Shown piece by piece: positions 24,948 through 33,703 of a DNA stretch of 64,000 bases. A model generated the notes under the pieces. It searched no databases, was not told the DNA's origin, and saw nothing but the letters and a program-made list of their open reading frames with translations. This DNA is from Natronorubrum aibiense (GTDB lineage Archaea > Halobacteriota > Halobacteria > Halobacteriales > Natrialbaceae). Location of the stretch: contig NZ_CP045488.1 in the NCBI RefSeq assembly GCF_009392895.1, positions 496,001-560,000 on the forward strand, written 5' to 3'. The position numbers and the translations under genes were made by a program. Each line of letters starts with the position of its first letter. The stretch's first letter is position 1.

Positions 24948-25388
24948 TTACGCCGACTCGTCGGCGTTGGCGACGAACACGGGGATGTCGCCGAAGCGAA
25001 TGACGTGATCGGTCACGCTCCCCAGCGCCATCCGCTGGACGCCACCCCGACCGCGGGTCGCCATCACGACGAGGTCGACCCCGACGTCGTCGACGTACTC
25101 GAGGAGTTCGTGTTCGGGCGGGCCCTCGAGGACGGTCCCCGTTACGTCGAGTCCTGCGCTCTCGACGCGTTCGACGACCGAATCAACGTGTTCTTGCGCG
25201 CGACCGCGCATCGCTTCTTCGGCGCTCGCGGCATCGCCCGGGAGTCGGAGGTCGCCCAGCGGGCCGGTATCTGCGACGCAGACGACGTGGATCGCGGCGT
25301 CGTGGTGTGTCGCGAGTTCGATCGCGGTCTCGGCGGCAGCCTCGGCGTGGGCACTCCCGTCGGTCGGAACCAAAATCGTGTCGAACAT
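24948..25388 (-). CDS. Universal stress protein (UspA family)
   Basis: A 146-residue canonical UspA protein from Met at 25388 (MFDTILVPTDGSAHAEAAAE). The complete ATP-binding motif is visible: VVMATRGRGGVQRMALGSVT, with the final strand IPVFVANADESA. The frame extends upstream of 25388, but that part is not Usp-like and starts within the neighbouring region. It is closer to the double-domain Usp at 35785 than to the pair at 19 kb. Confidence 0.9.
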   Translation of the reverse strand: MFDTILVPTDGSAHAEAAAETAIELATHHDAAIHVVCVADTGPLGDLRLPGDAASAEEAMRGRAQEHVDSVVERVESAGLDVTGTVLEGPPEHELLEYVDDVGVDLVVMATRGRGGVQRMALGSVTDHVIRFGDIPVFVANADESA

Positions 25389-25497
25389 CGTAGCAGTGGC
25401 TACAGCGAGAGTCGCCAAATTCCTGCCGAATGGCAGGTCACGAGGACGCGCGATGAGAGACGCCGAATTCGTGCAAACCGAGGCCGTACGTCGGTCG

Positions 25498-26742
25498 TTA
25501 CAGGAAGCGGTTGAGGTTGAGTTGCTCTTTGGCGAACTTCGCCAGCATCGGGATGTCGCTTGGCTCGAGCAGTTGCGCGATGGCAGCGATATGCCCCCGA
25601 TTCGCGTTCGCCAACGTGTCATTGTCGAGCTGACGGAGGTCGGCCATGAGTTGGTCGTAGCGCTCGTTCGGCGCGAGATAGAGCAGCTGGGTCATCAGCA
25701 GCCGTTTTCGTTGGTTCGGTGCGACGTCGCGATGCCAGAGGGTGTCGTACACCTCGAGGTTCTCGGCGGTCGGTTCGAGGTTGCCGTGTTTGAGACAACT
25801 GTCGGCCGTGGCGGCTGCCGCGCGGCCCGATTGCATACACTTGTTGATGCCTTCACCCCACAGCGGATCGACCGTCGGGACGGTGTCGCCGATGGCCATG
25901 AACCGGTCGGTGTGCATCTTTTCTGGCAGTTGGATATGGGCCGAGCCGCGGTGTTGTTTCCCTTCCAGTTGCGTGGCGTTTCGGAAGCGCGGATCCGTCT
26001 CGATCCAATGGGTGAGATAGTCGTCGATCGAGAAGTCGTCGCGTGCGTACTGGTCGTGGCTGTCGTTTTGGATGTAACAGAGACCGACCTTGGCGGTGTC
26101 GCCGCCGGTGTGGAAGATCCACGAGTAGCCGCCGGGGGCGAGTTCGTGATCGAGCCGCAGCATCATCGAATCGTGGAGGTCCGCGAAGCCGGGGCGGTCG
26201 ATGTCGATGCCCTCGAACTCGTACTCGATACCGATCGCGTGGTTCTCGCGTTTGAGATCGACGACGCCGAGTTTCTTCGCGAGCGGCGCGGCCGGCCCCG
26301 TCGCGTCGATGATGATCTCGCCGTAGACCTCCTCGTCGCCGTTGTATCTGACCCCGACGATCTCGCCGTTTTCCATGATCGGCGCGGTGACGCGCGCGTC
26401 GAATCGGTACTCCGCACCATCGGCGCGGCTGTCCTCGACGAGGAACCGTTTGAAGTCGGCGAACTCGAGGACGGCACCGGACTGTTCGCGGACGTAGTGG
26501 TCCGTGGGCGACTCGAGGACGACGCTATCGGTGTACTGCATCACGACGTCGTCCGGAATCCCGAACGACGCCATCATGGAGTGGAACGTGCCTGCGGTGG
26601 ATTTGTTGCTCTGGCGCGGGAACTCGTCTTCGGACTCGGTCTCGAGGACCACGACGTCGTAGCCCCGGGCAGCGAGGTCACGCGCACACTGGCCGCCGGC
26701 CGGGCCGGCACCAGCGATGACCACATCGTAGCGGTTGTTCAT
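25498..26742 (-). CDS. Geranylgeranyl-reductase-like FAD-dependent oxidoreductase
   Basis: A 414-residue flavoprotein. The FAD-binding motif DVVIAGAGPAGGQCARDLAA opens the protein, followed by GRD-type segments such as IIIDATGPAAPLAKKLG and the second FAD motif RFMAIGDTVPTVDPLWGEGI. These are the features of archaeal geranylgeranyl/digeranylgeranyl lipid reductases, which saturate isoprenoid chains of membrane lipids, quinones or carotenoids. The exact substrate is not clear. Met at 26742 is preferred over 26769, because an AATAAACTA TATA element lies about 30 nt upstream of 26742 and the shorter N-terminus fits the family. Confidence 0.85.
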   Translation of the reverse strand: MNNRYDVVIAGAGPAGGQCARDLAARGYDVVVLETESEDEFPRQSNKSTAGTFHSMMASFGIPDDVVMQYTDSVVLESPTDHYVREQSGAVLEFADFKRFLVEDSRADGAEYRFDARVTAPIMENGEIVGVRYNGDEEVYGEIIIDATGPAAPLAKKLGVVDLKRENHAIGIEYEFEGIDIDRPGFADLHDSMMLRLDHELAPGGYSWIFHTGGDTAKVGLCYIQNDSHDQYARDDFSIDDYLTHWIETDPRFRNATQLEGKQHRGSAHIQLPEKMHTDRFMAIGDTVPTVDPLWGEGINKCMQSGRAAAATADSCLKHGNLEPTAENLEVYDTLWHRDVAPNQRKRLLMTQLLYLAPNERYDQLMADLRQLDNDTLANANRGHIAAIAQLLEPSDIPMLAKFAKEQLNLNRFL

Positions 26743-27075
26743 ATCCTCGAGACTATTTCGAAGACTCATTAGTTTATTCAGTCACGACGGACGACCGCCT
26801 CGCCATTCGAACACGTCCGGCATTTTGATGAGACTGGTGTCACGTCCGCTCGAGTTAGCATGAAAAACGGGAGGTGACGACGGACGAGAAGGGGGGGCGG
26901 CACGCTACGCGGACGGTTCGTGTCGAAGTCATGCCGAACGAACCCGACTTCGAGGATTGTGAGGACCTCATCGGTTGGAACAACGGCCACCGACAGAAAC
27001 ACGAATGGGATGCTTGCAAGTCCAACGGATGCTATAAGGGACGTGGATGGGGTATGTTTGTGAAGCACTGTCACA
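26743..27075. other. Divergent promoter region
   Basis: About 330 bases between two divergent genes. It carries the TATA element of the reductase (near 26772-26780) and a GCTATAAGG element about 40 nt upstream of the NrfD start. A run of seven G lies near 26890. No gene is supported; open frames on both strands are shadows of the NrfD gene or low-quality. Confidence 0.5.
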
Positions 27076-28425
27076 ATGAGCACGAAAACGCCACGAAAGG
27101 CCGACATACTGCGTCCGATACAAAACACGTCGTCGAAGTATTTTGCGCTGGTCGGCGGTGCCGGACTGGTGTTCACCCTCTTTCTGATCGGCTGGTTCTA
27201 CCAGCTCTATCGGGGTATGGTCGTCACCGGACTGTCGGACTGGGGAACCGGCGGCGGTGTAACGTGGGGGCTGTACATCGGTGCGTTCATCTGGTGGGTC
27301 GGGATCGCCCACGGCGGGATTATCCTCTCGGCAGCCGTTCGGCTGCTCGGGATGGAGCGGTACATGCCGGTCGCCCGACTGGCCGAACTGCTGACGATCG
27401 CCGGCCTTTCGGCGGCGGGCTTCTATATCATCATCCACTTAGGCCGGCCCGATCGGATGGTCACGAGCGTGCTGACACACTACCACATCACGGTCCACAA
27501 CTCGCCGCTGGTGTGGGACGTGACCGTCATCACGGCGTATTTCGTGTTGACGGCGACATATCTCTCGTTGACACTTCGGTACGACGTCACCCGGTTGCGC
27601 GGTGAGCTACCGGATCGCCTCGGACCCGTCTACAGGTTCATGACCATCGGCTACACCGAGAAAGAAGACGAGATCGTCGAGCGGATGGTCTGGTGGCTCG
27701 CCCTCGCGATCATCATCATGGCGCCGCTGTTGCTCCACGGTGGCGTCATTCCGTGGCTGTTCGCCCTGATCCCGTCGATGCCCGGCTGGTTCGGTGCCAT
27801 TCAGGGCCCGCAGTTCCTGACGATCGCGCTCACGTCTGCGATCAGCGGCGTCATCTTGCTCTCATATGGCTTCCGGTGGGCTTACGACTGGGACCACATC
27901 ATCACCGACGATATCTTCCGCGGCCTCACGCTGTGGCTCGGCTTTTTCTCGATGCTCTTTTTGTGGCTGCAACTCCAGCAGATGGTTACCGGCTCGTTCG
28001 TCGCACCGGTGGATCTGACCCACGTCTGGGAGGCGAACTTCGGGAATCTGCTCTATCTCTTCGCGATCGGACTCGTCCTCGTGACCCTCGCCTACATTTT
28101 CGCGCAGACGATCCGCCCCGCACTGTTCACCAAGAAGCGAGCCGTCGTCGCCGGCCTCGCGGTGCTCACCGCGACGCTCACCGAGAAGATCCTCTTCGTC
28201 GTCGACGGCCTCTTGCACCCGACGTTCGACATTTACGACGCGACGCCCGGCGTGTACATTCCGAGTCTGATCGAAGTGATGTCCGTCCTCGGCACCATCA
28301 GCATGGTGATCCTGTTTTTCCTCACCGTAGCCAAAGTCTTCCCCGTCGTCGAACTGCACGCAGTCGAGCACTTACGGGAGAAACAGGAACACGAACAGGG
28401 GTCGGAATCGGTACGCCACGACTGA
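27076..28425 (+). CDS. NrfD/PsrC-like polytopic membrane protein
   Basis: A 449-residue integral membrane protein with about ten helices and the NrfD/PsrC pattern: GGGVTWGLYIGAFIWWVGIA, GGIILSAAVRLLGMERY, LTIAGLSAAGFYIIIHLGRP and NSPLVWDVTVITAYF. Such subunits bind quinone and pass electrons to or from an Fe-S subunit in molybdopterin or alternative complex III oxidoreductases. Here, no Fe-S or molybdenum partner gene is adjacent, so the electron partner is encoded elsewhere or not needed. The charged C-terminus (LREKQEHEQGSESVRHD) is probably cytoplasmic. Confidence 0.9.
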   Translation: MSTKTPRKADILRPIQNTSSKYFALVGGAGLVFTLFLIGWFYQLYRGMVVTGLSDWGTGGGVTWGLYIGAFIWWVGIAHGGIILSAAVRLLGMERYMPVARLAELLTIAGLSAAGFYIIIHLGRPDRMVTSVLTHYHITVHNSPLVWDVTVITAYFVLTATYLSLTLRYDVTRLRGELPDRLGPVYRFMTIGYTEKEDEIVERMVWWLALAIIIMAPLLLHGGVIPWLFALIPSMPGWFGAIQGPQFLTIALTSAISGVILLSYGFRWAYDWDHIITDDIFRGLTLWLGFFSMLFLWLQLQQMVTGSFVAPVDLTHVWEANFGNLLYLFAIGLVLVTLAYIFAQTIRPALFTKKRAVVAGLAVLTATLTEKILFVVDGLLHPTFDIYDATPGVYIPSLIEVMSVLGTISMVILFFLTVAKVFPVVELHAVEHLREKQEHEQGSESVRHD

Positions 28426-28446
28426 CCGCCCCGGTTCGCTTCGGCG

Positions 28447-29157
28447 CTACTTTCCCTGTGTCGACTCGTCACACTCGACTGCATCCGGAACGGCGCGCGC
28501 GATCGACCGCAACCACGCCGCTCGATCCGACGCCTCGAGCGCTGCCGAGGCCGCACCCGCCGCATCGACACCGCAGGAGAACGCTCGCTCGACGTCCTCG
28601 GCTGTCCGGATGCCGCCGCCGACGAACACGTTCGTTCGCGGGTGCTCGGCATCGACCATGTCGACGAACGCCGCGATGCGCTCAGGATGTGTTCGGACCA
28701 GCCCCGATTCGCTGGCGATGTCGGCGGGTCGCTCGAAGAGCAGCCAGTCGGGATCGTACGTCAGCGCAGCCCGACCCTGCTCGCGGCTGGTGACACAGAC
28801 GATCGACTCGAGGCCGAGGTCGTCACAGCGGTCGACCGCACGGGCCACGTCGGCGAAGGTCGCCTCGTTCTGCGGGTGATTGACGAAAACGGCATCAGCG
28901 CCGGCTGCGGCGACCGCCTCGTACGTCGTCGCCCCGAGAGTGGCGTCCTCGCGGCGCGTCGCGGACTGGGCAACGATGGGCAGCGACGTTCGATCGGCGA
29001 CGAGTCGGAGATCCGTGAGCTGAGGCGCGACGGCGAAGTGACGCTCCGTCTCGTCTCGCACGCGCTCGATCGTCCGCGCGAACGCGAGCCCGTCCTCGCC
29101 GATCGTCTCCGTGGCGGTCTTGAAATTGATCAGAAAGTGCGGCTGCGGGAGTGCCAT
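28447..29157 (-). CDS. Triose-phosphate-isomerase-like TIM-barrel protein
   Basis: A 236-residue protein from Met at 29157 (MALPQPHFLINFKTATETIG). Counterparts of TIM catalytic residues are visible: Asn and Lys in INFKT, His in VNHPQN, Glu in LLFERPAD, and the phosphate-binding VFVGGGIRTAEDVERAFSCG. The catalytic loop 6 is unusual (RPADIASESG rather than PPELIGTG) and VNHPQNE replaces NHSEK/R. This suggests a paralog with altered substrate rather than the housekeeping enzyme. The frame extends upstream past 29157 but that part overlaps the next gene and lacks similarity. Confidence 0.75.
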   Translation of the reverse strand: MALPQPHFLINFKTATETIGEDGLAFARTIERVRDETERHFAVAPQLTDLRLVADRTSLPIVAQSATRREDATLGATTYEAVAAAGADAVFVNHPQNEATFADVARAVDRCDDLGLESIVCVTSREQGRAALTYDPDWLLFERPADIASESGLVRTHPERIAAFVDMVDAEHPRTNVFVGGGIRTAEDVERAFSCGVDAAGAASAALEASDRAAWLRSIARAVPDAVECDESTQGK

Positions 29158-29165
29158 CCTCGCGG

Positions 29166-29315
29166 TCACTCGGAGTAGCCTTCCTGGAGGAACGCGCCTT
29201 CGGTCTCGTAGATCGTGACGAGTTCCTCGAGGAACTCCGCGTAGGTTTCGTCTTCCTCGCAGTGGCTGTCGAGTCGTTCTTTCAGGTCGTCGCTGATCTC
29301 GATCGTGTGGGTCAT
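29166..29315 (-). CDS. DUF7557-like antitoxin-type microprotein
   Basis: A 49-residue protein: MTHTIEISDDLKERLDSHCE, then EDETYAEFLEELVTIYETEG and the end AFLQEGYSE. It is a short beta strand followed by two helices, the ribbon-helix-helix layout seen in DUF7557-type haloarchaeal proteins and in some antitoxins. Its stop is 8 nt before the start of the TIM-like gene, so the two are probably co-transcribed. No toxin gene is adjacent, so a toxin-antitoxin role is not supported here. Confidence 0.75.
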   Translation of the reverse strand: MTHTIEISDDLKERLDSHCEEDETYAEFLEELVTIYETEGAFLQEGYSE

Positions 29316-29320
29316 TGCTG

Positions 29321-29509
29321 TCACGAAGCAGTTGCTTCGGCCGTATGCTCATCAACCAGCGTCAAATAGGTCGGGGGCGCAGCGACGAGTACGCCGTCGG
29401 CGTCGGACTCGAGGCCGACGACGCCCGCCGCGAGTGACGCCGCGGCCGTCTCGTGCCGGCCGAACAGGTATCGGCGTGGTCGTGAACGGATGGGGTATGA
29501 ACGCCACAT
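29321..29509 (-). CDS. Possible small protein, 62 residues
   Basis: The C-terminal 50 residues look like genuine haloarchaeal protein (RYLFGRHETAAASLAAGVVG, then GVLVAAPPTYLTLVDEHTAE). The N-terminal dozen (MWRSYPIRSRPR) look artificial and overlap the start of the PRC-barrel gene on the other strand. The gene may begin at a non-ATG codon further in. It sits 5 nt upstream of the DUF7557-like gene and could be the first gene of that short operon. Confidence 0.35.
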   Translation of the reverse strand: MWRSYPIRSRPRRYLFGRHETAAASLAAGVVGLESDADGVLVAAPPTYLTLVDEHTAEATAS

Positions 29510-29736
29510 TGACCGGCGACGACGTCGGCAAAACGGTCGTCGACGCAGCGGGGAAAGAACTCGGTATCGTCGCGAAAGTCGACGGTAACCGCGCCGCCGT
29601 CGATCCGAACCCCTCGGTCGCAGAGCACGTGTTCGCGTCGCTGGGAATCGAAGGCGAAGACGAGGAAGACTACGTCGTCACGGAGTCGATGCTCGAGTCG
29701 GTCGACGACGAGATCGTTCTTCGGGGAACGATCTGA
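29497..29736 (+). CDS. PRC-barrel-like small protein
   Basis: A 79-residue protein from Met at 29497. LTGDDVGKTVVDAAGKELGI, VAKVDGNRAAVDPNPSVAEH and VTESMLESVDDEIVLRGTI match the small haloarchaeal PRC-barrel-like family: a beta-barrel with a conserved GKxVVD...G-x-xVG pattern. Relatives bind RNA or the photosynthetic reaction centre, but single-domain archaeal members have no known role. It is probably co-directional with, though not coupled to, the aminotransferase 80 nt downstream. Confidence 0.75.
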   Translation: MNATLTGDDVGKTVVDAAGKELGIVAKVDGNRAAVDPNPSVAEHVFASLGIEGEDEEDYVVTESMLESVDDEIVLRGTI

Positions 29737-29816
29737 GCCGGCCAGAACTGCCGGCGGCGGTCCTCACGACGGTGCCAACCGCAACTCGCTAATGAGAGCG
29801 GGTCGCATGACTGGGT

Positions 29817-30881
29817 ATGAACGTCACACCGGGACCGACGGCGGTACCGCCGGCGGTCAGAGAAGCGATGGCCGAACCGCAGCCGAATCCGGACATCGAA
29901 GCCGCGTTCGCGGATCGCTACGCCGACGTCTGTGCGAAACTCGAGACGATCTACGACACCTCCCACGACGTCGTCGTCCCCGGCGGCGAAGGGATCCTCG
30001 GCCTCGAGGCAGCGATCGCGTCGCTGGTCGCGCCCGGCGACCGCGTGCTCTGTATTTCGAACGGACTCTACGGCGACGGCTTCGCCGACTTCGTCGAGTC
30101 CTACGACGGCGAAGCCGACCTCGTTTCCGTGCCATACGACGAGCCGTACGACCTCGAGGTCATCGCAGCGGCGCTCGAGGCAGCCGACGCCGACGACGAG
30201 CCGTACACGCTGGCGACGATGGTCCACTGTGAAACGCCGACGGGGACGCTCAACGACCTCGCGCCCGTGCTGGACCTGCTCGACGAGCACGACGTGTTGA
30301 GCGTCGTCGACGCGGTCTCCTCGCTCGGAGGCACGCCGGTGCCGACCGACCGAATCGACGTCTGTCTCGGGGCGTCCCAGAAGTGTTTCAGCGCGCCGCC
30401 GGGGTTGACGACAGCAGCGATCAGCGACCGCGCGTGGGACGCGATGGAAGCTCGAGAGCCGTCGTCGCTCTATACGAACTTCCTTCCGTGGCGGGACGTC
30501 TCCGAGGGGTTCCCGTACACGCACCTGAGCGCGAACGTCGCCGCACTCGACGTGGCGCTCGACCTGCTACTCGAGGAGGGTCTCGACGACGTCTACGCGC
30601 GCCACGAGACGGCCGCCGAACGCTGTCGCGAGCGCGGCGCCGAACTCGGCCTCGAGCGGTATCCCGATCCCGAACGGAGTTCGCCGACCGTGACGGCATT
30701 TCGGCTGCCGGGCGAGGCGAAACGGGTCCAGCAGCGAGTCGCAGACGAGGAAGACGTCGTTCTCGCGACGGGCCTCGGCGACATGGCCGACGACATCCTT
30801 CGCATCGGCCACATGGGATACAACGCCGACCTCGAGACGGTCGACCGAGCGATGGACGCCCTCGAGGCCGTTCTCGAGTAA
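29817..30881 (+). CDS. Class V aminotransferase (alanine-glyoxylate/serine-pyruvate type)
   Basis: A 354-residue PLP enzyme. It begins MNVTPGPTAVPPAVREAMAE, with the N-terminal TPGPT signature of alanine-glyoxylate transaminases. The PLP-binding Asp lies in SVVDAVSSLGGTPV and the Schiff-base Lys in LGASQKCFSAPPGL (about residue 188). Arg/His for substrate carboxylate binding sit in the LGDMADDILRIGHMG region. Alanine-glyoxylate or serine-pyruvate transamination is most likely; the exact amino donor is not determined. Confidence 0.9.
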   Translation: MNVTPGPTAVPPAVREAMAEPQPNPDIEAAFADRYADVCAKLETIYDTSHDVVVPGGEGILGLEAAIASLVAPGDRVLCISNGLYGDGFADFVESYDGEADLVSVPYDEPYDLEVIAAALEAADADDEPYTLATMVHCETPTGTLNDLAPVLDLLDEHDVLSVVDAVSSLGGTPVPTDRIDVCLGASQKCFSAPPGLTTAAISDRAWDAMEAREPSSLYTNFLPWRDVSEGFPYTHLSANVAALDVALDLLLEEGLDDVYARHETAAERCRERGAELGLERYPDPERSSPTVTAFRLPGEAKRVQQRVADEEDVVLATGLGDMADDILRIGHMGYNADLETVDRAMDALEAVLE

Positions 30882-30920
30882 CCCACCACTGGGCAGCGGA
30901 CGTACCGGATCGACGGTGAC

Positions 30921-30930
30921 TTTTTACGAT
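30921..30930 (+). promoter_or_regulatory. TATA box of the SlyD-like gene
   Basis: TTTTTACGAT lies 21-30 nt upstream of the ATG at 30951. The spacing implies that transcription starts at or within a few bases of the ATG, a leaderless mRNA. Confidence 0.55.
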
Positions 30931-30950
30931 ATTGTGAGATATATACACGC

Positions 30951-31484
30951 ATGGTAAAAGAAGGACAGATCGCGGTCGTCCACTACACCGCCCGGCTGGT
31001 CGACGGCCCCGACGCGGGAGAAATCGTCGACACAACGGACGTCGACGTCGCGCGGCGCGAGGGGATCTATCACGACTACCGCGACTACAAACCGCTCGAG
31101 TTCCGCGTCGGCGACAGCGGCGTCGCCCCGGTGCTCGAGGACATCGTCCAAGATCTCGAGCCCGGTGAGACACGGACCGTGATCGCCGACCCCGAACGGG
31201 TCTTCGGCGAGTACGACGAGGGCGAGGTCCACGACCTCGAGCCCGATGCCGTCGCGGAACTGGTCGGCGAGGTACCCACGGAAGGGAGCCTCGTGACGAC
31301 CGAAAATAATCGGACCGGCTGGGTGACGGCTGTCGACGACGACCGCGTGGTGCTCGATTTCAACCACGAACTCGCAGGTGAACGACTCGAGGTCGAGGTC
31401 AGACTGCTCGACGTCTACGGCGAGCCGGGCGACGACAGCGCGAAAAACTGGGAGAAAAAGTACGGGAAACGACGGTCGACGTGA
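30951..31484 (+). CDS. FKBP-type peptidyl-prolyl isomerase, SlyD-like
   Basis: A 177-residue cis-trans prolyl isomerase/chaperone. MVKEGQIAVVHYTARLVDGP, the pattern PLEFRVGDSGVAPVLEDIVQ and the end of the FKBP half, VEVRLLDVYGEP, flank an IF (insert-in-flap) domain (EVHDLEPDAVAELVGEVPTE). That insert gives SlyD-type proteins their chaperone activity. The usual His-rich metal-binding tail is absent; the C-terminus is KNWEKKYGKRRST. Its stop is one base from that of the convergent sulfite oxidase gene. Confidence 0.9.
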   Translation: MVKEGQIAVVHYTARLVDGPDAGEIVDTTDVDVARREGIYHDYRDYKPLEFRVGDSGVAPVLEDIVQDLEPGETRTVIADPERVFGEYDEGEVHDLEPDAVAELVGEVPTEGSLVTTENNRTGWVTAVDDDRVVLDFNHELAGERLEVEVRLLDVYGEPGDDSAKNWEKKYGKRRST

Positions 31485-32948
31485 CTACAGTTCGACGGTT
31501 ACGTCGACGCCGTGTGGTTCGTACGAGTTGTTGCAGTAGCCCCCCATCTCGTAGGGGAAGCTGTCGTCTTCGATCGTGAGCTGGCCGTCCTCGATGTCCG
31601 AGATGTCGCGCGGCTGGGTTCGGCCGTTCTCGTCGGTGGCCCGCGAGACGAGCGTGTAGTCGCCGCTCTCTTCTGGTTCCCACATGTAGCGGAACTGCCG
31701 CCAGGCGTAGGGACCGTTGTCCTCGCCGAAGAACTCCGCGTTCTCCCAGGTCTCGCCACCGTCGGCCGAGATTTCGACCTGCTCGACGGCGTCGTCGCCG
31801 GCCCAGGCGACGCCTGTGACCTCGATCATGCCGTCTGCATCCCGCGGCGAAACGGTGCTATCGATCCCGGGGTAGCCGATCAACGACTTCACGAGTTGGT
31901 CGTAGATGTACGGCGGTACCTCCTGCTCGCCGCTTGCCTCCATGTCCATCTGGGTCTGAGTATCGAACTCGTCGATGGACTCGACGCGGATCGACTCCTG
32001 GCCCTCGGCGAGGATTCGGTAGGAGTTGTGCTGCCAGTGGAGGTAGTTCTCGTAGTCGTCGGTCTCGTAATCCTCTAAGAACAGGTCCTCGTCGTCGCCC
32101 ATCATCATCCGCTCCATGACTTCGATCTCCTCGAGCCACTTGACGTTGTTATTGCCGTACCAGCCAGGGACGACGACGCGAACGGGATGGCCGTGTTCGG
32201 CAGTCATCTCCTCGCCGTTCATCTCGTAGGCCAGAATGCAGTCTTCCATGACTTTCTGCATCGGGATCGAGCGGGCGAACACGCGCTCGCCCTCCGGACT
32301 GTCGCCGCCGGCGAACATCACCCACATGCCGTCGCTCGTGTCGGCGCCGTACTCCTCCATGATCTCACTGAGCGGCGCGCCGGTCCACTCGGCGTTCCCG
32401 ACCGCGCCGTAGCGCCAGGGATTGCCGGCGACTTCCGGGTCGAAGTACGACCGACCGTTACCGGAACACTGCATGACGTGGGTGACCGTCTCCGTCGAAA
32501 ATTCCTCGCGGAGCGCGTCGACCGAGATGTCGGCCTCCTCGTCAACCAGCCCACCGAGCGAGATCGTCCACTCCGATTCGTCGATCCGCGGGGCCAGATA
32601 GTGGTTCCGGATGTAGTGTTCCTCCGAAGGGGTGATGTACTCGGTATACGTCTCCCGTTCGGCTGCCTCCCCGTTTTCCGGATCTGCCGAGTGGATCAAC
32701 AGGCCCGGGAACTTCTCCTCTAAGTACTCTCGATCGCCGGGTTCGGGCTCGCCGTCGTCGCCATCGTCCGTTCCGTCCTCGTCGTCGGCTTCCTCCTCGC
32801 CGGCACAGCCGGCGAGCGCGACGGTCGCCGCAGCTCCGCTCGCCAGCATAAACCGTCGGCGGTCGAGAAACCGGCGTCGGCGGTCGTCTACGGTTGATTC
32901 GTCGTCCTGTGCGTCTCGGGTTCGTTCGGTTGTATACTCTGATGACAT
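31485..32948 (-). CDS. Molybdopterin-dependent sulfite oxidase, Tat lipoprotein
   Basis: A 487-residue exported enzyme from Met at 32948 (MSSEYTTERTRDAQDDESTV); an upstream Met overlaps the preceding gene. RRRFLDRRRFMLASGAAATV with the lipobox LAGC is a twin-arginine lipoprotein signal. The Mo-binding domain is clear: THVMQCSGNGRSYF contains the Cys that coordinates Mo, and GAVGNAEWTGAPLSEIMEEY and HGHPVRVVVPGWYGNNNVKW follow. A C-terminal dimerisation (Mo-co oxidoreductase) domain is visible at VTGVAWAGDDAVEQVEISAD. No haem domain is present, so electrons should leave through another protein, very likely the halocyanin encoded 2 nt upstream. Confidence 0.9.
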   Translation of the reverse strand: MSSEYTTERTRDAQDDESTVDDRRRRFLDRRRFMLASGAAATVALAGCAGEEEADDEDGTDDGDDGEPEPGDREYLEEKFPGLLIHSADPENGEAAERETYTEYITPSEEHYIRNHYLAPRIDESEWTISLGGLVDEEADISVDALREEFSTETVTHVMQCSGNGRSYFDPEVAGNPWRYGAVGNAEWTGAPLSEIMEEYGADTSDGMWVMFAGGDSPEGERVFARSIPMQKVMEDCILAYEMNGEEMTAEHGHPVRVVVPGWYGNNNVKWLEEIEVMERMMMGDDEDLFLEDYETDDYENYLHWQHNSYRILAEGQESIRVESIDEFDTQTQMDMEASGEQEVPPYIYDQLVKSLIGYPGIDSTVSPRDADGMIEVTGVAWAGDDAVEQVEISADGGETWENAEFFGEDNGPYAWRQFRYMWEPEESGDYTLVSRATDENGRTQPRDISDIEDGQLTIEDDSFPYEMGGYCNNSYEPHGVDVTVEL

Positions 32949-32950
32949 TG

Positions 32951-33430
32951 TCACTCTTCGACGTGTATCTGACCAACCATTTGTGGGACGTGCGGCGTGC
33001 AAACGTACACGTACTCCCCAGCGACCTCGAACGTGTGTTCGAACTCGGCACCCTCTTCCATGACTGAATTGTGGTTTTCCCCCTCGTAGGAGGTGAACGG
33101 CTCAGCCCCCTCCGGGTTCTCACACTCGGTTGCTGCATCCGGGTGCGACGTGACGTTGTGGCCAGCGCTATCGAAGTACCACGTCACGGTGTCGCCTACG
33201 GTGATCGTGAGTTCCTCGGGATCGAACTCCCAGTTTCCGTCCGGGCCAGCGATGACCTCGTGTTCGTCCGACTGTTCATCGTCGGACCCACCGTCTCCAT
33301 TGGAATCGGCATCCGAAGAGCCGTCATCCGAAGCGTCTGTGTCGTTATCGAGACACCCCGAAAGTACAATCCCACTGATGGCACCGGCGTATTTCAGACA
33401 TCCCCGACGGCTGTGTGTCTCGTTAGCCAT
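32951..33430 (-). CDS. Halocyanin-type blue copper lipoprotein
   Basis: A 159-residue exported cupredoxin. The N-terminus MANETHSRRGCLKYAGAISG and the lipobox LSGC form a Tat lipoprotein signal, followed by an Asp/Ser-rich linker. The copper domain reads DPEELTITVGDTVTWYFDSA, with the first His in GHNV and Cys, His and Met in YVCTPHVPQMVG, the normal type 1 copper ligands. The sulfite oxidase start lies 2 nt after its stop. This is the probable electron acceptor of that enzyme. A TATA element (TTATCAAAA on the plus strand, near 33455) is about 25 nt upstream of the start. Confidence 0.92.
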   Translation of the reverse strand: MANETHSRRGCLKYAGAISGIVLSGCLDNDTDASDDGSSDADSNGDGGSDDEQSDEHEVIAGPDGNWEFDPEELTITVGDTVTWYFDSAGHNVTSHPDAATECENPEGAEPFTSYEGENHNSVMEEGAEFEHTFEVAGEYVYVCTPHVPQMVGQIHVEE

Positions 33431-33703
33431 CTACACGATCTATGGTGCCATTTATCAAAATAACCGAGATAGCAGAAACATCATCCCATAGATAACGTAA
33501 TTCGATGACTAGTTGCTGAAAGAATAACTACTATCAGCTAGTATACTGGCGATTATCTCCTGTATCTATTACAAAATCACTCCGGGGTGACAGTCGAGTT
33601 TCGGTGTCGGACTCGAGTCCCAGACGGGCTGTTGGAACTCATTTTCTGGATCGACCGCAAACTGGTTCGCGGTCGCTCCGGGAAACAGTCACGACAAGCC
33701 GTC

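Noticed and set aside
29166-29315. DUF7557-like microprotein as part of a toxin-antitoxin pair
   Set aside because: No toxin-like gene is adjacent; the partner is a TIM-barrel enzyme.
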